Part shown: positions 14,601 through 60,235 of the stretch, piece by piece
How positions within the stretch are numbered: position 1 is the first letter of the stretch
Layout of the letters: each line of letters begins with the position of its first letter
NCBI GenBank assembly: GCA_033675545.1
Contig: JAWDGP010000265.1
Coordinates: 567,001 to 631,000 of the forward strand
DNA length: 64,000 bases
Direction: 5' to 3'
DNA from: Elysia crispata
Taxonomy: Eukaryota; Mollusca; Gastropoda; Plakobranchidae
Position numbers and translations under genes: made by a program
The notes under the pieces: model-generated
What the model was told of the DNA's origin: nothing
Seen by the model: only the letters and a program-made list of their open reading frames with translations
Databases searched by the model: none

Positions 14601-17557
14601 GTTGCCATTTGCAAGACATAGTGCAAAACATCGCAAATCAATCTGCCACAACTTGCTTTTACTATCATATTGCATAATGAACACTAAACTAAAAAAGGAA
14701 AGAAATGAGCTTACACAAGTTTTCACACTAGCTATTAGCTAAAAAGCTGCTGCCAATAATGATAATAGGAGCTCAGCTTTTGATGCAGTTGCTGGATTAT
14801 TCCTATTTCTTAGAGCACAAATACTATTTATATTTTTAACTTCACTGATACTACAATATTGCTTCTGCTTAATTACTGTCTCTCACTCTCTGTCACCACT
14901 GCTTTTTGAAATCAGTAAGAATTTTAAACTTCAATTTTGGCAATCATTATCAATGCATTGTCCACTAAAAAAATCGACAAATTTTATTGTAGTTACAGTC
15001 AAGATTCAGCAAGGCTGATGAAATGACAAACTGCATTGCCATATACATGTATATCATAATTTTAAAAAAATATATCAAGTAGATAACAATAGCCCTCTCT
15101 ATCAATTCTCAACTTAGCTTGCAAAGGATCAGGATAATGGTAAAATGCCTGACCCGATTGTTTAAATAAATCATAAGTTACTGTCATTGTTGCATGCTCC
15201 CTCCCGTTTTGCATTTTAACTCTTTGTAAGTTGTGTACATTGTATATAAATTCACTGAATATTGAATGGACTGCAAGTGCAAAATATTAACAAAAAGTAA
15301 GATCAAACTAGTATTTTTATTTTAAGCCTCTTTCTGTCTGCGTTATTATCCAAATGTCAACTAAACGTAGATCTGTATAAGAGGTAATGCTATGATCTGA
15401 CATCCTTGAAAAATAAAGATATTAAATATTTAAAAGGAGATAAGATTTTTTTTAATGAATTAAAAAGATAATTATTTCCTTCCATGTCCTTTATGAGGCA
15501 ACTAATAATCATTACATGGCCTAAACCTGCTGTTCCCATAAATGCATTTTTAACAGGCCTAACTAAAATGCCTTGTGTTAGAGGCAGAATCAACAAATCA
15601 ACTTCAAAAAAGACCAGAAGAGTCTGCATTGGATAAGTTTTGTTATGGTGTGCATTCCAAGTGTGTAGATTAATTTTCAGGGGTGTGTAGCAGAGAGTTA
15701 AAAATTTTCTATATTTCGATAAGCAAATGCAATCATAATCCTATGAGGACTGTCTAAGAGTTTTATATCATATGATTAAGAAAGTGCAACTTTAAAACTT
15801 TATTACTCTGAAATTTCACAAACCACTTTATGGAACTTGCAAAAAAAGTGAAAACCTGGTAAATTTGCTTCAGTCAAGGATCCAATCAGTAATAATAAGT
15901 ATAAAAAAATAAAGGATTTCATTGAACTTTAAACATTACAAAACCAGCCATCATAGAAACCTAGACCATTTGAAGTTAATTTTAAAAGAGTGTAAGTGCA
16001 TTGTAGCAGGACTTCTGACATAGCTCAAAACTTCCCGTGTGCTCTGAAATAACAAAATCTATAACATGAAAAAAAGATGGTAATATATATGGTAGCAGGT
16101 CAGAAAAATTATGCCACACTGCAGATTGAGAAATGGACAAAACCAACAGAGCCCTGTGTATAGTAGAATAGAATGTTGTTTCTTTACAGCCAATCTAGCA
16201 TGGGGATTTAATTGTGCTTGTAGCCTTGTCTGCGATTGGTCCATATAGGTTATTGTTGACCCATGAAGTTTTACAAGCAAAATATTCTTAAATGTGTTTT
16301 CGGTTAGAAGGGGAAGGAGGGGGGTGAGGTGGGAGATAGAAGAAGAGAGAGAATTCAGACTGACAAAGGTTTTAAAGGACAAAGCTTAAATTAGTTAAAA
16401 CACAGGCATTTTTTAAACAATTGATGATTTGTAACTATTGTTGCACATGTGATTATCTTTTACACACAATACATGGAAGACCAACTTGCTGATTACTGAA
16501 AAATGATTTTCAATAACTTCGCAACAGCTGCATTATATTGAAATAAATAAATCAAGTCCTATTTTTTAATGGGATTCTTCGTGAGACTTATGAATGGCTT
16601 TATTTTGGCTTGCCATGACCACATCCTTTAATTGTTTATACCGATTTTGCTCCACTTCCGGTAGTCTGAGATGTGTTCAGCAATAAGGTTTTAAAAGATA
16701 TTCCATGCCCAGTATTTTTAACACTTCATATGTCCTGTTTTTATTGAGGAGTATTGAGAGGGCTGGTCTCTCTTATTAAGAGAGATTAAGTCAATTCAAA
16801 ACTTACCTAAAAAAGAGGGAAAAATTTTATGACGTCAGTGTTTTGTGTGGCATGAATTTAATTATTTATTGAACAGTCTTGATCTAAGTATTTCATTCGG
16901 ATTTCTGGCTTCATTTTTCATACATTACAGAAGGGGTTGTAAATATTGAGATCTTAAAGATATATCACAATAGGCCATTATATTAAACTGCTGGAGCAAT
17001 CTAAGATAGAGCGTGTGCATTGCGCCACTCCTTTACAATGTATGAACTTTGTCTTTGGGTTACCGCTGAAAACTCTTGTAACACTGTTTCATTCATCTTT
17101 TTTGTGTGCAAATGTGATCCATCAGTACTAATGATTTCACAGAGGATTGTCTACCTTTACATCTTGGTAAAGTGTGTTTAATAGTTTTGGATTGAGCCTG
17201 TGGGTTGAGATCTGGATGCTTTCAGTGCTCACAATTGCATGTGAGATCGTTTCAGAGCTATTGGCAGTACATTTATACCTTATTCCTGCTTTATATAGAA
17301 AAATACAAACATTTCAGCTACAAATTTTAGACTCTTGATCTAGATCTAGATTCTAGATTAGATCTGGACACTAAAAAAAAAAAAAACACAAATCGAATCA
17401 ACTCACAATTTTAAGAACAACCAATTTTTTAATTTAGCACTTTCGTTAGAGGTAAAACCTTAAAATTTGACATAATCTCCATTTATTTACCTGGACTTGA
17501 TGGAAATCCAATGTTATTCGTATTGCTTTGCATTTTGTGTCTTTTTAAGTCCGCCAT
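668..17557 (-). CDS. atl: Atlastin, ER membrane-fusion GTPase (3'-partial, 12 coding exons)
   Basis: Atlastin is a dynamin-superfamily GTPase in the ER membrane; it tethers and fuses ER tubules to make three-way junctions. Coding exons run 17491-17557, 9663-9877, 8570-8704, 7907-8011, 7485-7535, 6830-6892, 6515-6607, 6058-6196, 5288-5415, 3258-3314, 1529-1600 and 668-849; all have GT-AG borders and compatible phases, giving 435 full residues. Visible motifs are the P-loop GSFRKGKS (residues 74-81), switch I RDTTG (118-122), switch II DTQG (146-149) and the G4-type RDW (219-221). The middle-domain helices begin near residue 335. Animal atlastins are about 540-580 residues, so the two membrane segments and C-terminal amphipathic helix must lie beyond the left edge. 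The start codon is supported by an in-frame TGA 36 nt upstream. No frameshift is seen. The family call is near certain. Confidence 0.95.
850..1528. other. Atlastin intron, nothing recognised
   Basis: AT-rich sequence without open frame, repeat or motif that could be supported. Confidence 0.6.
1529..1600 (-). CDS. atl: Atlastin exon: middle domain helix
   Basis: 72 nt, phase 0 to 0, residues 352-375, starting [20 protein letters not shown]. Acceptor CTTCAG, donor GAG|GTTAGT. Confidence 0.93.
1640..2552 (-). mobile_element. Degenerate LINE (non-LTR retrotransposon) fragment
   Basis: The minus-strand translation at 2552-2103 contains [19 protein letters not shown] and later [17 protein letters not shown], resembling the end of the apurinic-type endonuclease and the linker to reverse transcriptase in RTE-like/craniofacial-development-protein-2-like LINEs. 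Downstream, broken by frameshifts and stops, come [15 protein letters not shown] and LGNYGVDRL, like the beginning of a reverse transcriptase domain. Both ends are missing, so it is a dead fragment inside an atlastin intron. The LINE call is good; the clade is uncertain. Confidence 0.65.
3117..3214 (+). repeat. Purine-rich (GA)n low-complexity tract
   Basis: About 100 bases made almost only of G and A, starting as a pure GA run and degenerating. It lies in the intron just downstream of the LINE fragment. Confidence 0.9.
3258..3314 (-). CDS. atl: Atlastin exon: linker to middle domain
   Basis: 57 nt, phase 0 to 0, residues 333-351, [19 protein letters not shown], almost the same as human atlastin-1. 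This is the hinge between GTPase domain and three-helix bundle. Confidence 0.94.
3315..5287. other. Atlastin intron, nothing but homopolymer runs
   Basis: About 2 kb of AT-rich intron with poly-T near 3838-3860 and short poly-A runs. No coding or transposon signal was recognised. Confidence 0.6.
5288..5415 (-). CDS. atl: Atlastin exon: end of GTPase domain
   Basis: 128 nt, phase 1 to 0, residues 290-332. It includes [20 protein letters not shown] and ends [15 protein letters not shown], matching the last helix of the GTPase domain. Confidence 0.93.
6058..6196 (-). CDS. atl: Atlastin exon: guanine cap and end of the GTPase core
   Basis: 139 nt, phase 0 to 1, residues 244-289. It encodes the conserved run [19 protein letters not shown]. 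Acceptor TTTCAG, donor AAAG|GTTTCT. Confidence 0.94.
6515..6607 (-). CDS. atl: Atlastin exon: G4 region
   Basis: 93 nt, phase 0 to 0, residues 213-243. It contains [11 protein letters not shown], where Arg-Asp is the atlastin/GBP version of the guanine-specificity motif, and ends in KILEKRLK. Confidence 0.94.
6830..6892 (-). CDS. atl: Atlastin short exon
   Basis: 63 nt, phase 0 to 0, residues 192-212. It starts [10 protein letters not shown], conserved in the family, then has a variable [10 protein letters not shown] segment two residues longer than in human atlastin-1. Donor CAA|GTAAGT. Confidence 0.93.
7041..7416. mobile_element. 364-bp MITE with 6-bp target site duplication
   Basis: The element runs 7047-7410. 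Its ends are imperfect inverted repeats: CATAGGTGCCAAC at the left and, read on the other strand, CATAGATACCAAC at the right (11 of 13 match). It is flanked on both sides by CAGTTA (7041-7046 and 7411-7416), which looks like a target site duplication. There is no coding capacity, so it is non-autonomous. A 6-bp duplication fits hAT-like or related DNA transposons, but the superfamily is not settled. Confidence 0.6.
7485..7535 (-). CDS. atl: Atlastin short exon
   Basis: 51 nt, phase 0 to 0, encoding residues 175-191 ([17 protein letters not shown]), nearly identical to the matching stretch in vertebrate atlastins. The acceptor is CTTCAAG and the donor CAG|GTATGA. Confidence 0.93.
7907..8011 (-). 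CDS. atl: Atlastin exon: switch II
   Basis: 105 nt, phase 0 to 0, encoding residues 140-174. It contains [13 protein letters not shown], where the Asp and Gly of DTQG form the G3 motif, followed by the conserved helix [14 protein letters not shown]. Confidence 0.95.
8570..8704 (-). CDS. atl: Atlastin exon: switch I
   Basis: 135 nt, phase 0 to 0, acceptor TATCAG and donor GAG|GTTTGT. It encodes residues 95-139 with [15 protein letters not shown], the conserved guanine-cap and switch I segment whose second Thr binds magnesium. Confidence 0.95.
9237..9268 (+). repeat. Compound (CA)n(CT)n microsatellite
   Basis: A short CA run directly followed by a CT run in an atlastin intron. Confidence 0.9.
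9663..9877 (-). CDS. atl: Atlastin exon: start of GTPase domain, P-loop
   Basis: The acceptor is CTGCAG and the donor GAG|GTGAGT. It is 215 nt, entering in phase 1 (completing Val23) and ending in phase 0. It encodes residues 24-94, including the [12 protein letters not shown] strand/helix typical of atlastins and the nucleotide-binding loop GSFRKGKSF. The Arg of FRKGKS (residue 77) is the atlastin/GBP arginine finger position. Confidence 0.95.
11600..11626 (+). repeat. (TA)n microsatellite
   Basis: A perfect TA dinucleotide run followed by a short CA-rich tail. Confidence 0.95.
13434..13448 (-). CDS. Candidate 15-nt cassette microexon of atlastin
   Basis: On the minus strand a pyrimidine-rich acceptor (TTGTTTCTTTCAG) is followed after exactly 15 nt by a perfect GTGAGT donor. 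Inserted between the first two coding exons (phase 1 on both sides) it would keep frame and add the residues GLDKS before SASGAP. There is no independent coding evidence, so chance splice-like motifs in a 7.6-kb intron remain possible. Confidence 0.3.
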
Positions 17558-17603
17558 GTCAGTTTGTTTGGACGGTGAGGTCAGTTTTTTTCAGACTTCG
17601 CAC
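17491..17603 (-). CDS. atl: Atlastin exon with start codon
   Basis: The ATG is at 17557-17555 and coding runs to 17491 (22 codons plus one base, phase 1), ending CCAG|GTAAAT. The peptide begins [10 protein letters not shown], a short basic non-conserved N-terminus as in other atlastins. An in-frame TGA at 17593-17591 fixes the start. A pyrimidine-rich stretch ending in CAG just upstream (17604-17606) suggests the 5' UTR is spliced here, so 17558-17603 would be UTR and a non-coding first exon would lie farther right. Confidence 0.8.
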
Positions 17604-18530
17604 CTGAAGAAGAGAGGAATTTAGGTTACTATAACAAATCCTGTAACATCTCGGTGTGTTAAATCTCTCTCTCTCTCCTTTACTTTTTTCCTATCTTTCT
17701 TTCATTCTTACTTTTCTACATTCCCTGCCATTTATTTATCCATATTTATTTAAGTATCTTTTCTCCCTTTCTCACTTTAACTGATAACCTACTTGTTTCC
17801 CCAAATGTATCTGTCATTTACCTTACCTTCTCTTTTTCACTCTTCTTATTCACCTATCTCCTCCTTTTAACAATTTCTTCATTTACCCCTCTATCCCTTT
17901 ACATCAGATGTTTTCTAGATCCTAGATTGTTTTTTTCCGACGTTGCGGAAAAGGAAGGTTATAGCTAATTTATTTTTAGCCCTTGACAAGAAAAAATCTA
18001 AAATGATTATAACTCTCCGACGAGATGATGCTTTGGGTGCGAGCTAAGATTTATCTTGAAATTTTCACGTATTTATTCACTCCAGTGTAATGCAAAATAA
18101 TTGTATTTCAACATTGAACAACGAGCCAATTGGGCAACTTTGATTGTGAGCCTGAAATAAAACAAAACGAGAGAAAGTAAAAAAAAAAACAATAACATTG
18201 AGGTTGATGTACAAAAATAATAAGTTTCCGATCATGCGCATACACTAAATGATGTCATGAACTACTTTTTTTTTGTTTACAAATATTCCGATTCAATAAT
18301 TACTTTTTTAGTTGAAATTGCATTGTAGTAGGTTAATCTAAATCAGAGGGATCCCTTAATCCACGCTTCTTAAATTAACAATGCTTTGTTTCATATTTCA
18401 GTTATGACGATAAATGAGACTACCATTCAAAGAATAGCTTTGAGGAACCTAGAACCGGAAGTTGCAAGGTTATGTGCGGAAACCGTTCAGTTGGCAAATT
18501 GATGGCCGACACCAGTCTTATAACTGTTTT
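17590..18530. promoter_or_regulatory. Probable divergent promoter region
   Basis: Upstream of the atlastin start the otherwise CpG-poor sequence has a local cluster of CpGs (for example CCGACGTTGCGG near 17938, CTCCGACGAG near 18017, TGCGCAT near 18235). A perfect ETS-type site ACCGGAAGT lies at about 18452, close to GTGCGGAAACCG. The two genes point away from each other here, so a shared promoter is plausible. The first non-coding exons were not identified, so this is inferred from composition. Confidence 0.35.
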
Positions 18531-18694
18531 GACTGCAACAAATCTTATTGTATTTTAATGTCATGTTGATGAATGCATATAATGGTATGTAAGACAATTC
18601 AGAAAACACATCCAGTTATCAATTGAATATGTCTGCGTTAATTGCTGAATATATTGCATGTGGGATGCATTTATCTTTTAAATTTTAGTCATTG

Positions 18695-18806
18695 ATCTAT
18701 CTAATCTAGATCTAGATCTAGAATCTAGATTACATCTAAAATCAAGAGGAGTCAAAAACTCAGAACTTGTAATCAATGTCTAGATCCAATCTAGAATCTA
18801 GACTCC
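18695..18806 (+). repeat. TAGATC-type simple repeat cluster
   Basis: Repeated overlaps of TCTAGATCTAGA and variants. The same motif recurs at 17338-17370, 20722, 24500 and 26536 and looks like a genome-wide simple repeat of this species. Confidence 0.75.
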
Positions 18807-20142
18807 TAATACGTCGAGCGAAATAAAAATTCAGTTAACATCTTATTCATACACGTAGATAAGCTTATAAATATCTAATAGTAGATCCCAATTTTCGTTT
18901 TTAGATTCAGTCTAGGAACCTATTAACCAGGAAAACACTTTTATAATGACGGTATAGGTCTGAGGTGGGTTTTAAATTTATAAAAGGTGAGAACAAATAG
19001 AATTTATCTCTATTTAGATCTAGAGATTAATTTTTACCTTTGTTTATAGTCAGACACACTATAATTGAGATAAATGATATACTTGATAGAGTGGGCTGTT
19101 TTGCTTAGTGAGTACAATTAGTCCCATACCTAACTAATCTGTCGTTACTTTTCAAAAGGAAACATCTGGATCTTGAGAATGTAGTGGTGTAACAAGTTTT
19201 AAAATAGTCAGTGGGGTTGAGATTCATCCTTATTACAAAATAGATTTGGTCTCTTGAATAGACCTATTAATAAAATGCACCCAATCTATAGGAGAGAATC
19301 CAAATTTTTATCTCTATCTTGGTATTTAATTGATTGAGTTGCAACTGATAGCACACAGTCAGAATGCATAAATAAATTCTCAATTTTATTGGCAAGCTAT
19401 AAATTCATCTTTTTTTTTCTCAGCCATATAGAGAGAAAATCGCTTTATTTGTGTTGGGTCTAACCCAGTAATTGTCAAGTGATTTGCTATAAAACTTTCT
19501 AAGGCTATTGTCAAAACAACTTTATATTTCTTTGTTTATTCTAGTGTAAGAGTCTTTATTTTGTCTGGAGCTGGATGTGAAACTTTCTTAGGCAATTGTA
19601 CCCTACTAGTACAAATTTTTCTCTTAAAAGATTCAGATATAAAGTATTTATTTTTAAAATTAATCCATTTAAATATGGACTTTTTAGTAAGACCAAGAAT
19701 CATTCGGTAACTATTTATCACAGAAACTCCGTGAAACATGTAAAATTTCATGTATCGCATGTCAGTGCATAAATAATCAGTGTTTTCCATCATATTTGAA
19801 GAATTTATCATACCTTAGTTATGTACCTTCAGGCCATCTAAATTCTTCTAACAGTAACAAAGGTAATCTTAAATATCCTAGAGAGAGCTTATTTTATTTG
19901 GGCAAAGATAATTTATCTTCCAAGTCCCCAAACTATAGGACAAAACTCCTGATTCTATTAAATGGAGCCCTTCATTAAGGTGATTACCTTGTTTATAAAC
20001 CACACATAAATCATAAATTTTTAATCAGGTATACTTGTTCTAATCCAATTTTATGCCTGTTTTTAGTGCTAGCATAATTTTGATGGAGAGATTGAAAGCG
20101 ATAATTTATCTTTTATTTCTATGTATAACTACGGTACATGTA
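18807..20142. other. Intergenic or 5'-intron sequence, nothing recognised
   Basis: AT-rich sequence between the genes. Short open frames here show no similarity I recognise. Confidence 0.55.
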
Positions 20143-21490
20143 CAGGCCTGCCATTCATACCGATTTAATCGGAATCATTCTGATTTTTTATGCAAATTTG
20201 GTCTGCTTCCGATTTTTTTTCAAACTAAGTTTTCACCTCCACAATTTAAAAAATTTCAGTTTTTTTTTTTTTAATTAGACCTAAAAGATCGACAGTCAGC
20301 CTGCACAAAAGAATAAATACGGACGATATAGTAATAGTTATATTATATCGATATCGTTTTTTGTTATAATATATTATCAAATATGGTATCGAAATTGATA
20401 TTGATATTTTAGTTGTAACCGTCCCGAATATTGATTCTGCCAAGTTGTTTACTTTATCGTTTATTCGTCTGCGCTGCCTTCTCTCTATCTTCACATCACA
20501 CTTCGCCGTTATTTCCAACGAAGTATTAATCTTATTTTAACTTTTAAGAGTAATTTCTACTTCAGGTCAGCGCTTTTTTCATCCAAATCTTGTTAGTTAT
20601 CAAGATCGATTGAGAAATCCTAAATAGAACTAGAGTCTAGGCCTAAGAAGTTTTTTCCGGATGCAAACTTTACAATCTGCACAAGATCTATGATTTTAAT
20701 CATTTTATCTAATGTAGAATTTAGATCTAGATCCAAGTTACATGCTACATCATGCTTAACTAGTCTTAACGTCACAGCTTAATTTTTGTACTTAAATTGA
20801 CCTGTTTCTCAATGAAGTGATTGAACAATAGAGTGGATTACGCTTTTTAGATTATTTATCAAATAAAATATCACAACTTTCCATCAAATTGAAATTTGCT
20901 CCCCCCGAGATATCTGGTTACGTTTTCAACAGCTCGATCCAACAAAATTCATAAGATTTTTAATATTCCGAGTCAAGTGTGAGAAAGGCCTATACACCAT
21001 GTAGAATTAGTATCTAAAATCAGAAAAGAGCATCAAATATGTCATTTTTTAACCCTTTTAAGTTTTAGTAAGGAGTACATATACTCCTTTTCATATAAAA
21101 AATAAGCCTTTTGAAGTCATGTACACTTCCCTCAGGAGTTAGGTTGGCAGCTCTGCTCTTTGTGAATTCATCAAATGCTGCATAATGCCAATGCCATCCA
21201 ATTTACTGAGTCACTTAAAAGTATTGTAGGGCATAGGGTACTTGATTTTAACTGAAAAAGGTATGGAAAGAAGATCTTAAGATAATTTAGAATTTTTCAC
21301 CATTGAAGAATTACAAGCTAAGTAAACTAGTTTTTATCAGATTTCAAAGCTAAACTGATGAATGAACATTCACCAAAGACCACATTATGTGTTTGGTAAT
21401 GGATGCTGTATAGGGCAAAAATAAAGCAAGTCATTCAGATTTTTTGTCAGAATCATTCAGGTTTTCTTTCCCTGGAGAGTGACAGGTCTG
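20143..21490. mobile_element. Non-autonomous TIR element, copy 1 (hAT-like ends)
   Basis: It begins CAGGCCTGCCATTC and ends in the inverted form of CAGACCTGTCACTC (11 of 14 match), flanked on both sides by CATGTA, a likely 6-bp target duplication. Subterminal repeats of CATTCAGATTTTTT type lie inside both ends. It aligns along its length with 31743-33187 in the same orientation, for example the shared stretch TTGTTTACTTTATCGTTTAT. No transposase frame remains. CAGxCCTG ends and a 5-8-bp duplication suggest hAT, but this is inferred. Confidence 0.7.
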
Positions 21491-24400
21491 CATGTATATA
21501 TTTATTTCATTACATGTTACTGTACTTTTTTATTCACTTCTATGCATTTAATTTTATGATACAGTTTTAATTCTATAATTTATTTATTATGTATGGCTGC
21601 CAGTATACAAGTGAGCGTGAATTGTTTAGTGGCTTTTCATTTTTTATCCTATCCATTTTTTGCGCCTTGAGTTTATTTTTAGGAAAGGCACTTTTATAAA
21701 TTGAATGAAAAATTATAAATGAAGTTACTATTATTACTTTCATTTTCACATCTCTATTCTTTACCACAAGTAAACATACAAATGTAGACATAAATATGCA
21801 TCAATCCCCACTTGAGCCTCTGTGTGTGTGTGTTTAAGTGTCTTTGTGGGCCTTTATGTGTATGCATCTGCATATATATGTATGTATGTTAGTCTGTGTG
21901 TGCCTGTCTGTGTATGTAGATGTATCAGTTTGACTTTCTTTATAAGATATGCACAACACCATATTGTAGTGGTAGTATGCAGATAGCATTTTTTAGTAGT
22001 TGGGCATTTCCTAAACGAATGAAAAGTGCAAAATAATAATGAAAGTATGATCGTAACTATCAAAATATTCTTAGTCATAGCAAGAGATCAAAATGGAATT
22101 GAGCATCGGAAATATCACAAAACGAAAACTTGTTTTGTTTGTAATTTATGGAAACGTACAGGAATAAGTTTCATAGATGGTAATGGCTCTTATGTATTGA
22201 TATTTTATTAGCCATTCTTCAAATCAATATTTTAATCAAACATAGTATAGCAAATCATAACATATCTTACAAATTTTGCAGGGTTTCACAGGATTCCATG
22301 GAGTTTCGCGGTATTTGAAAGATAAGGTATGATAAAAAATCCTTCAAATATGGAGGAAATCACTGCTCAAATATGCATTAATATATTATACATGAAGTTT
22401 TACATAATAGTAAGCATAAATTTTCGGAGTTCTGTTGAGTTTCGTGGCATTCTGCCACTTTCAAACCTTCAAACAACAAAGTTTCATTTTGTTTTCAACT
22501 GAAATGGAAACGAGAACTCTTCTTGTATTTTGTTATTGTGATGGCCAAAAAGTGGCCTAATTAACGTAAAATCTAATTGGCAGTAATGCCACAGAATTGT
22601 ACTAACACTTGGAGGGTAGATGTGCATTACTGAACAAAATTTTCAAGTTGGCCAATTGGGCTGTGCAAAGTATGCATTTTTAGTGTGCTGATAAAAGAAT
22701 TATTTTTCTTTTTTTGTGCTTTTTTCCTTTGGTACAGGATATCATCATACTTTGAGAATTAGTGTAAAAATTGAGGATAGCATAGCAATTTTAATCTGAG
22801 TTAGCACATAGAAATTATAATTAATTTGCTGTTTTTTGACATAAACATCCTGTAGATGGCCTTTCTTATTTGCTGAATAGGTTTTATCCTATTTATGCTT
22901 AGGGTGGAAAGTGTTACCATAGAAATTTCTTCTTTTTTTTTTTCAATTTCTTTAAATTCACTTGTAATAAATTAATTGAGATAAGAAATTATAGTCTGGA
23001 TGGTTTTATGATTCATATATAAGAATAAAAAAAAAGCCAGGGATAACAAAAGAACTACTCAAAAAACAGTTCAGCAGGGGTGCGAAAATTATGAATAAAT
23101 CATGCATGTTTTTTTTTTAATCTTCCAGATTTTTTTCAGTGTTTAAGATGATCCTCACCAAATAAGTCAAGATTTAAAATTTCATGAACACCTATAATGT
23201 CCCACATCACCCTGTGACCCCCATATACAACATTTACCTTTTAACAATTGTAAAATGCAAAAAGAGCTCTTGCACTTTCTGATATGCCCTAGTTTTGTTT
23301 ACAGTTAACAACTTTCAAATCATCCTCCTAATTCACCTTTTGGAAGAGACAGATTTAGTAAAGGAATCACTAGCACTGAAAGAGTGGGTAACATTGATGC
23401 AGAATTGGGTATAAATTGGTCTCTTAAATTGAAAGGCTTGATTCGACTCCAAAAGACTCAGGATTATTTTCTCAAAGTTCATTTGTAAAAAAGATAATCT
23501 ATTTCTTTTTTTCCCTATATTTTATTCCACTAAAGAAAGAAGCTTTTTTTTATAATTAAAGCAAAAAAATAAGTATATGTAATCTCTCCCAACTTTGTAA
23601 TTTAGATAGTTTGTGTGAAAAGGTTCCAAAGTAATTTACAGATTAAAATTCTTTTCAAAATAGTGATTGTTTTATTTTCTAAAATTCTTTATCATTGGGA
23701 TTCAAAATAATTATGTCTCAAGTCAAATAGACTTGGCACACTGGCATTTTTGGGGGTTTGGGAAAAGTTTAATACTCTTTTATAGCCAATTGGTACCTCT
23801 GATTGAGAGGTTCAGAAAGTTTTAAAATACATGACATGAATGCAATCATTAGTCAGACTACACTATGGTACATACAGTCATTACACTAAGTAATGCAGGG
23901 TATAACAACTAAAGTTATTGTGCGTGGCCTCTTCAAAATCTTTTCAAGGGAAGAAGTACGGTGGGCCAATAAGACATATCTTTGAACATTTTTGCGCGGT
24001 TAAAAGGGAAGCTCAACTTAATTGGCTATCTTTTTTGCAGGAGGTCTGATTTTCTTTGTTTATTTGCTTGCAAAATATCTTTGGTTACAACTATTGTGAT
24101 TAAGAATAAGAGGTTCACAGTAAAACTTGAAAACCCTTTACCTGTCAACATGGGTCCATTGATAAATGATGAGACCAGGGTGTGAATGCAATGTATCTTG
24201 TTTGTCTCCCTCAGTTGAGACTGTTATAAGTGATACAGTCACTTGATGTTTTCACATTTTAATGCTTGGAGGTGGAGAGAGTGAGAGACGTGAAGGGTTA
24301 AAAAAAAAAGAGAGATTTAAAAAAAAGAAATAAAACCTACAGGGCTAGAGAGAGAAAGTGAAATATAGAAACTATATTTCTTTTTCCAAAGTCGGAAACA

Positions 24401-25352
24401 AAGAATACTCAGTAACAAAGTCTATATCTTATGCTTTATTCATATGTGCTCACTCAAGGTGTAATAGGTTTTGTTGACCAGTCTGACTCTCACAGATCTA
24501 GGTCTAGAATTAAGATCTACTATAACATGGTACATGCCAGGCCTTTATAATGATAAATTGCATTTCAGGGTAGTTAATAAATCTAGCAAAACATCTGTCA
24601 TAAAGTGAAAAGTTGTAGCAGAGCAGAGGTGGTTAGTAATGGGTCTTACTTAAAGGGTTCCACTGAAACCTTTCAGCAAAAAGTTGCTTAAATCCAGTCT
24701 AAATATTGGGTTGAATGTCATCATCTTCACAGCTCTCAGGGCAATAAAAAAACAATTCAAGCCTGCCCATTGTAAAAAAGAATGATGGTAGGGGTAGATG
24801 ATCCAAACACTACATTATGATTTTCAACTGTTGTTGAAGAATTTTATGGTATCCAAAAAATAGTCTAAATAAACAAGGGTTGCTTCATTCTTCTACGTCT
24901 TCATGAATATTGGCACAGTCATTTTTTTTTTTTTACTTTCTAAGAATTTTTAAGGGAAAGAGCTGTTTCTGAATTAATTTTTTTCTTTTTTTTTTTTTTG
25001 TATTTATTTTATTTCTTTACTACTTGTGAATCTGTTTAAAAGTTGTTCAAGTACGCTTTACACTGAAAATAGTTAAGTAAGGTAAATTGTAACAATGTGC
25101 CTTGGCTTAAATTTGTCTTTTTTTTTTTTCAAAGAACTGCAAACAGTGATGTGCTTCATGCTTGTTGAAAGAGTAGATTTAAATTACACATAGGTTGAGT
25201 TCAACTTCTTTCAGCCAATGAATAAGTTGGTTGTTGGAAGTTTAAAAAAGATCACTGAATTAAACAGAACAAGCTAAAATATCCAATTGCCAAAAAAGGC
25301 ACTGATAAAAGATATGTTATTTAATCTATTGATTTACAATCCTTTTTTTTAG
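21491..25352. other. Upstream region of the plus-strand gene
   Basis: It holds a TG-rich stretch (21820-21915), poly-T and poly-A runs and TAGATC motifs. No coding exon was found; the 5' UTR of the plus-strand gene probably has its upstream exon(s) here or near 18.4 kb. Confidence 0.5.
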
Positions 25353-25415
25353 GATTGAAAAGAGGGAGGTCAATGGAATTCCCTTCGCAAGTGGGAAATT
25401 CTTCCAGGTGCAGAG

Positions 25416-60235
<34,820 letters not shown>

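Larger units (their letters stand above)
9878..17490. other. Large first coding intron of atlastin (7.6 kb)
   Basis: It separates the start-codon exon from the P-loop exon. It holds a (TA)n microsatellite at 11600-11626, many A/T homopolymers, a perfect cAMP-response-like palindrome TGACGTCA at 16830-16837, a reverse-strand ETS-type site (CACTTCCGGT, 16653-16662), TAGATCTAGAT-type simple motifs at 17338-17370, and the candidate microexon at 13434-13448. No other gene was recognised. Confidence 0.6.

Noticed and set aside
16059-16382. 107-codon minus-strand open frame
   Set aside because: No family resemblance, in the large atlastin intron, no splice sites in phase with neighbouring exons.
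16830-16837. Perfect TGACGTCA palindrome as a promoter CRE
   Set aside because: It is 700 bp inside the atlastin transcribed region and isolated; a single 8-mer is expected by chance in a window of this size.
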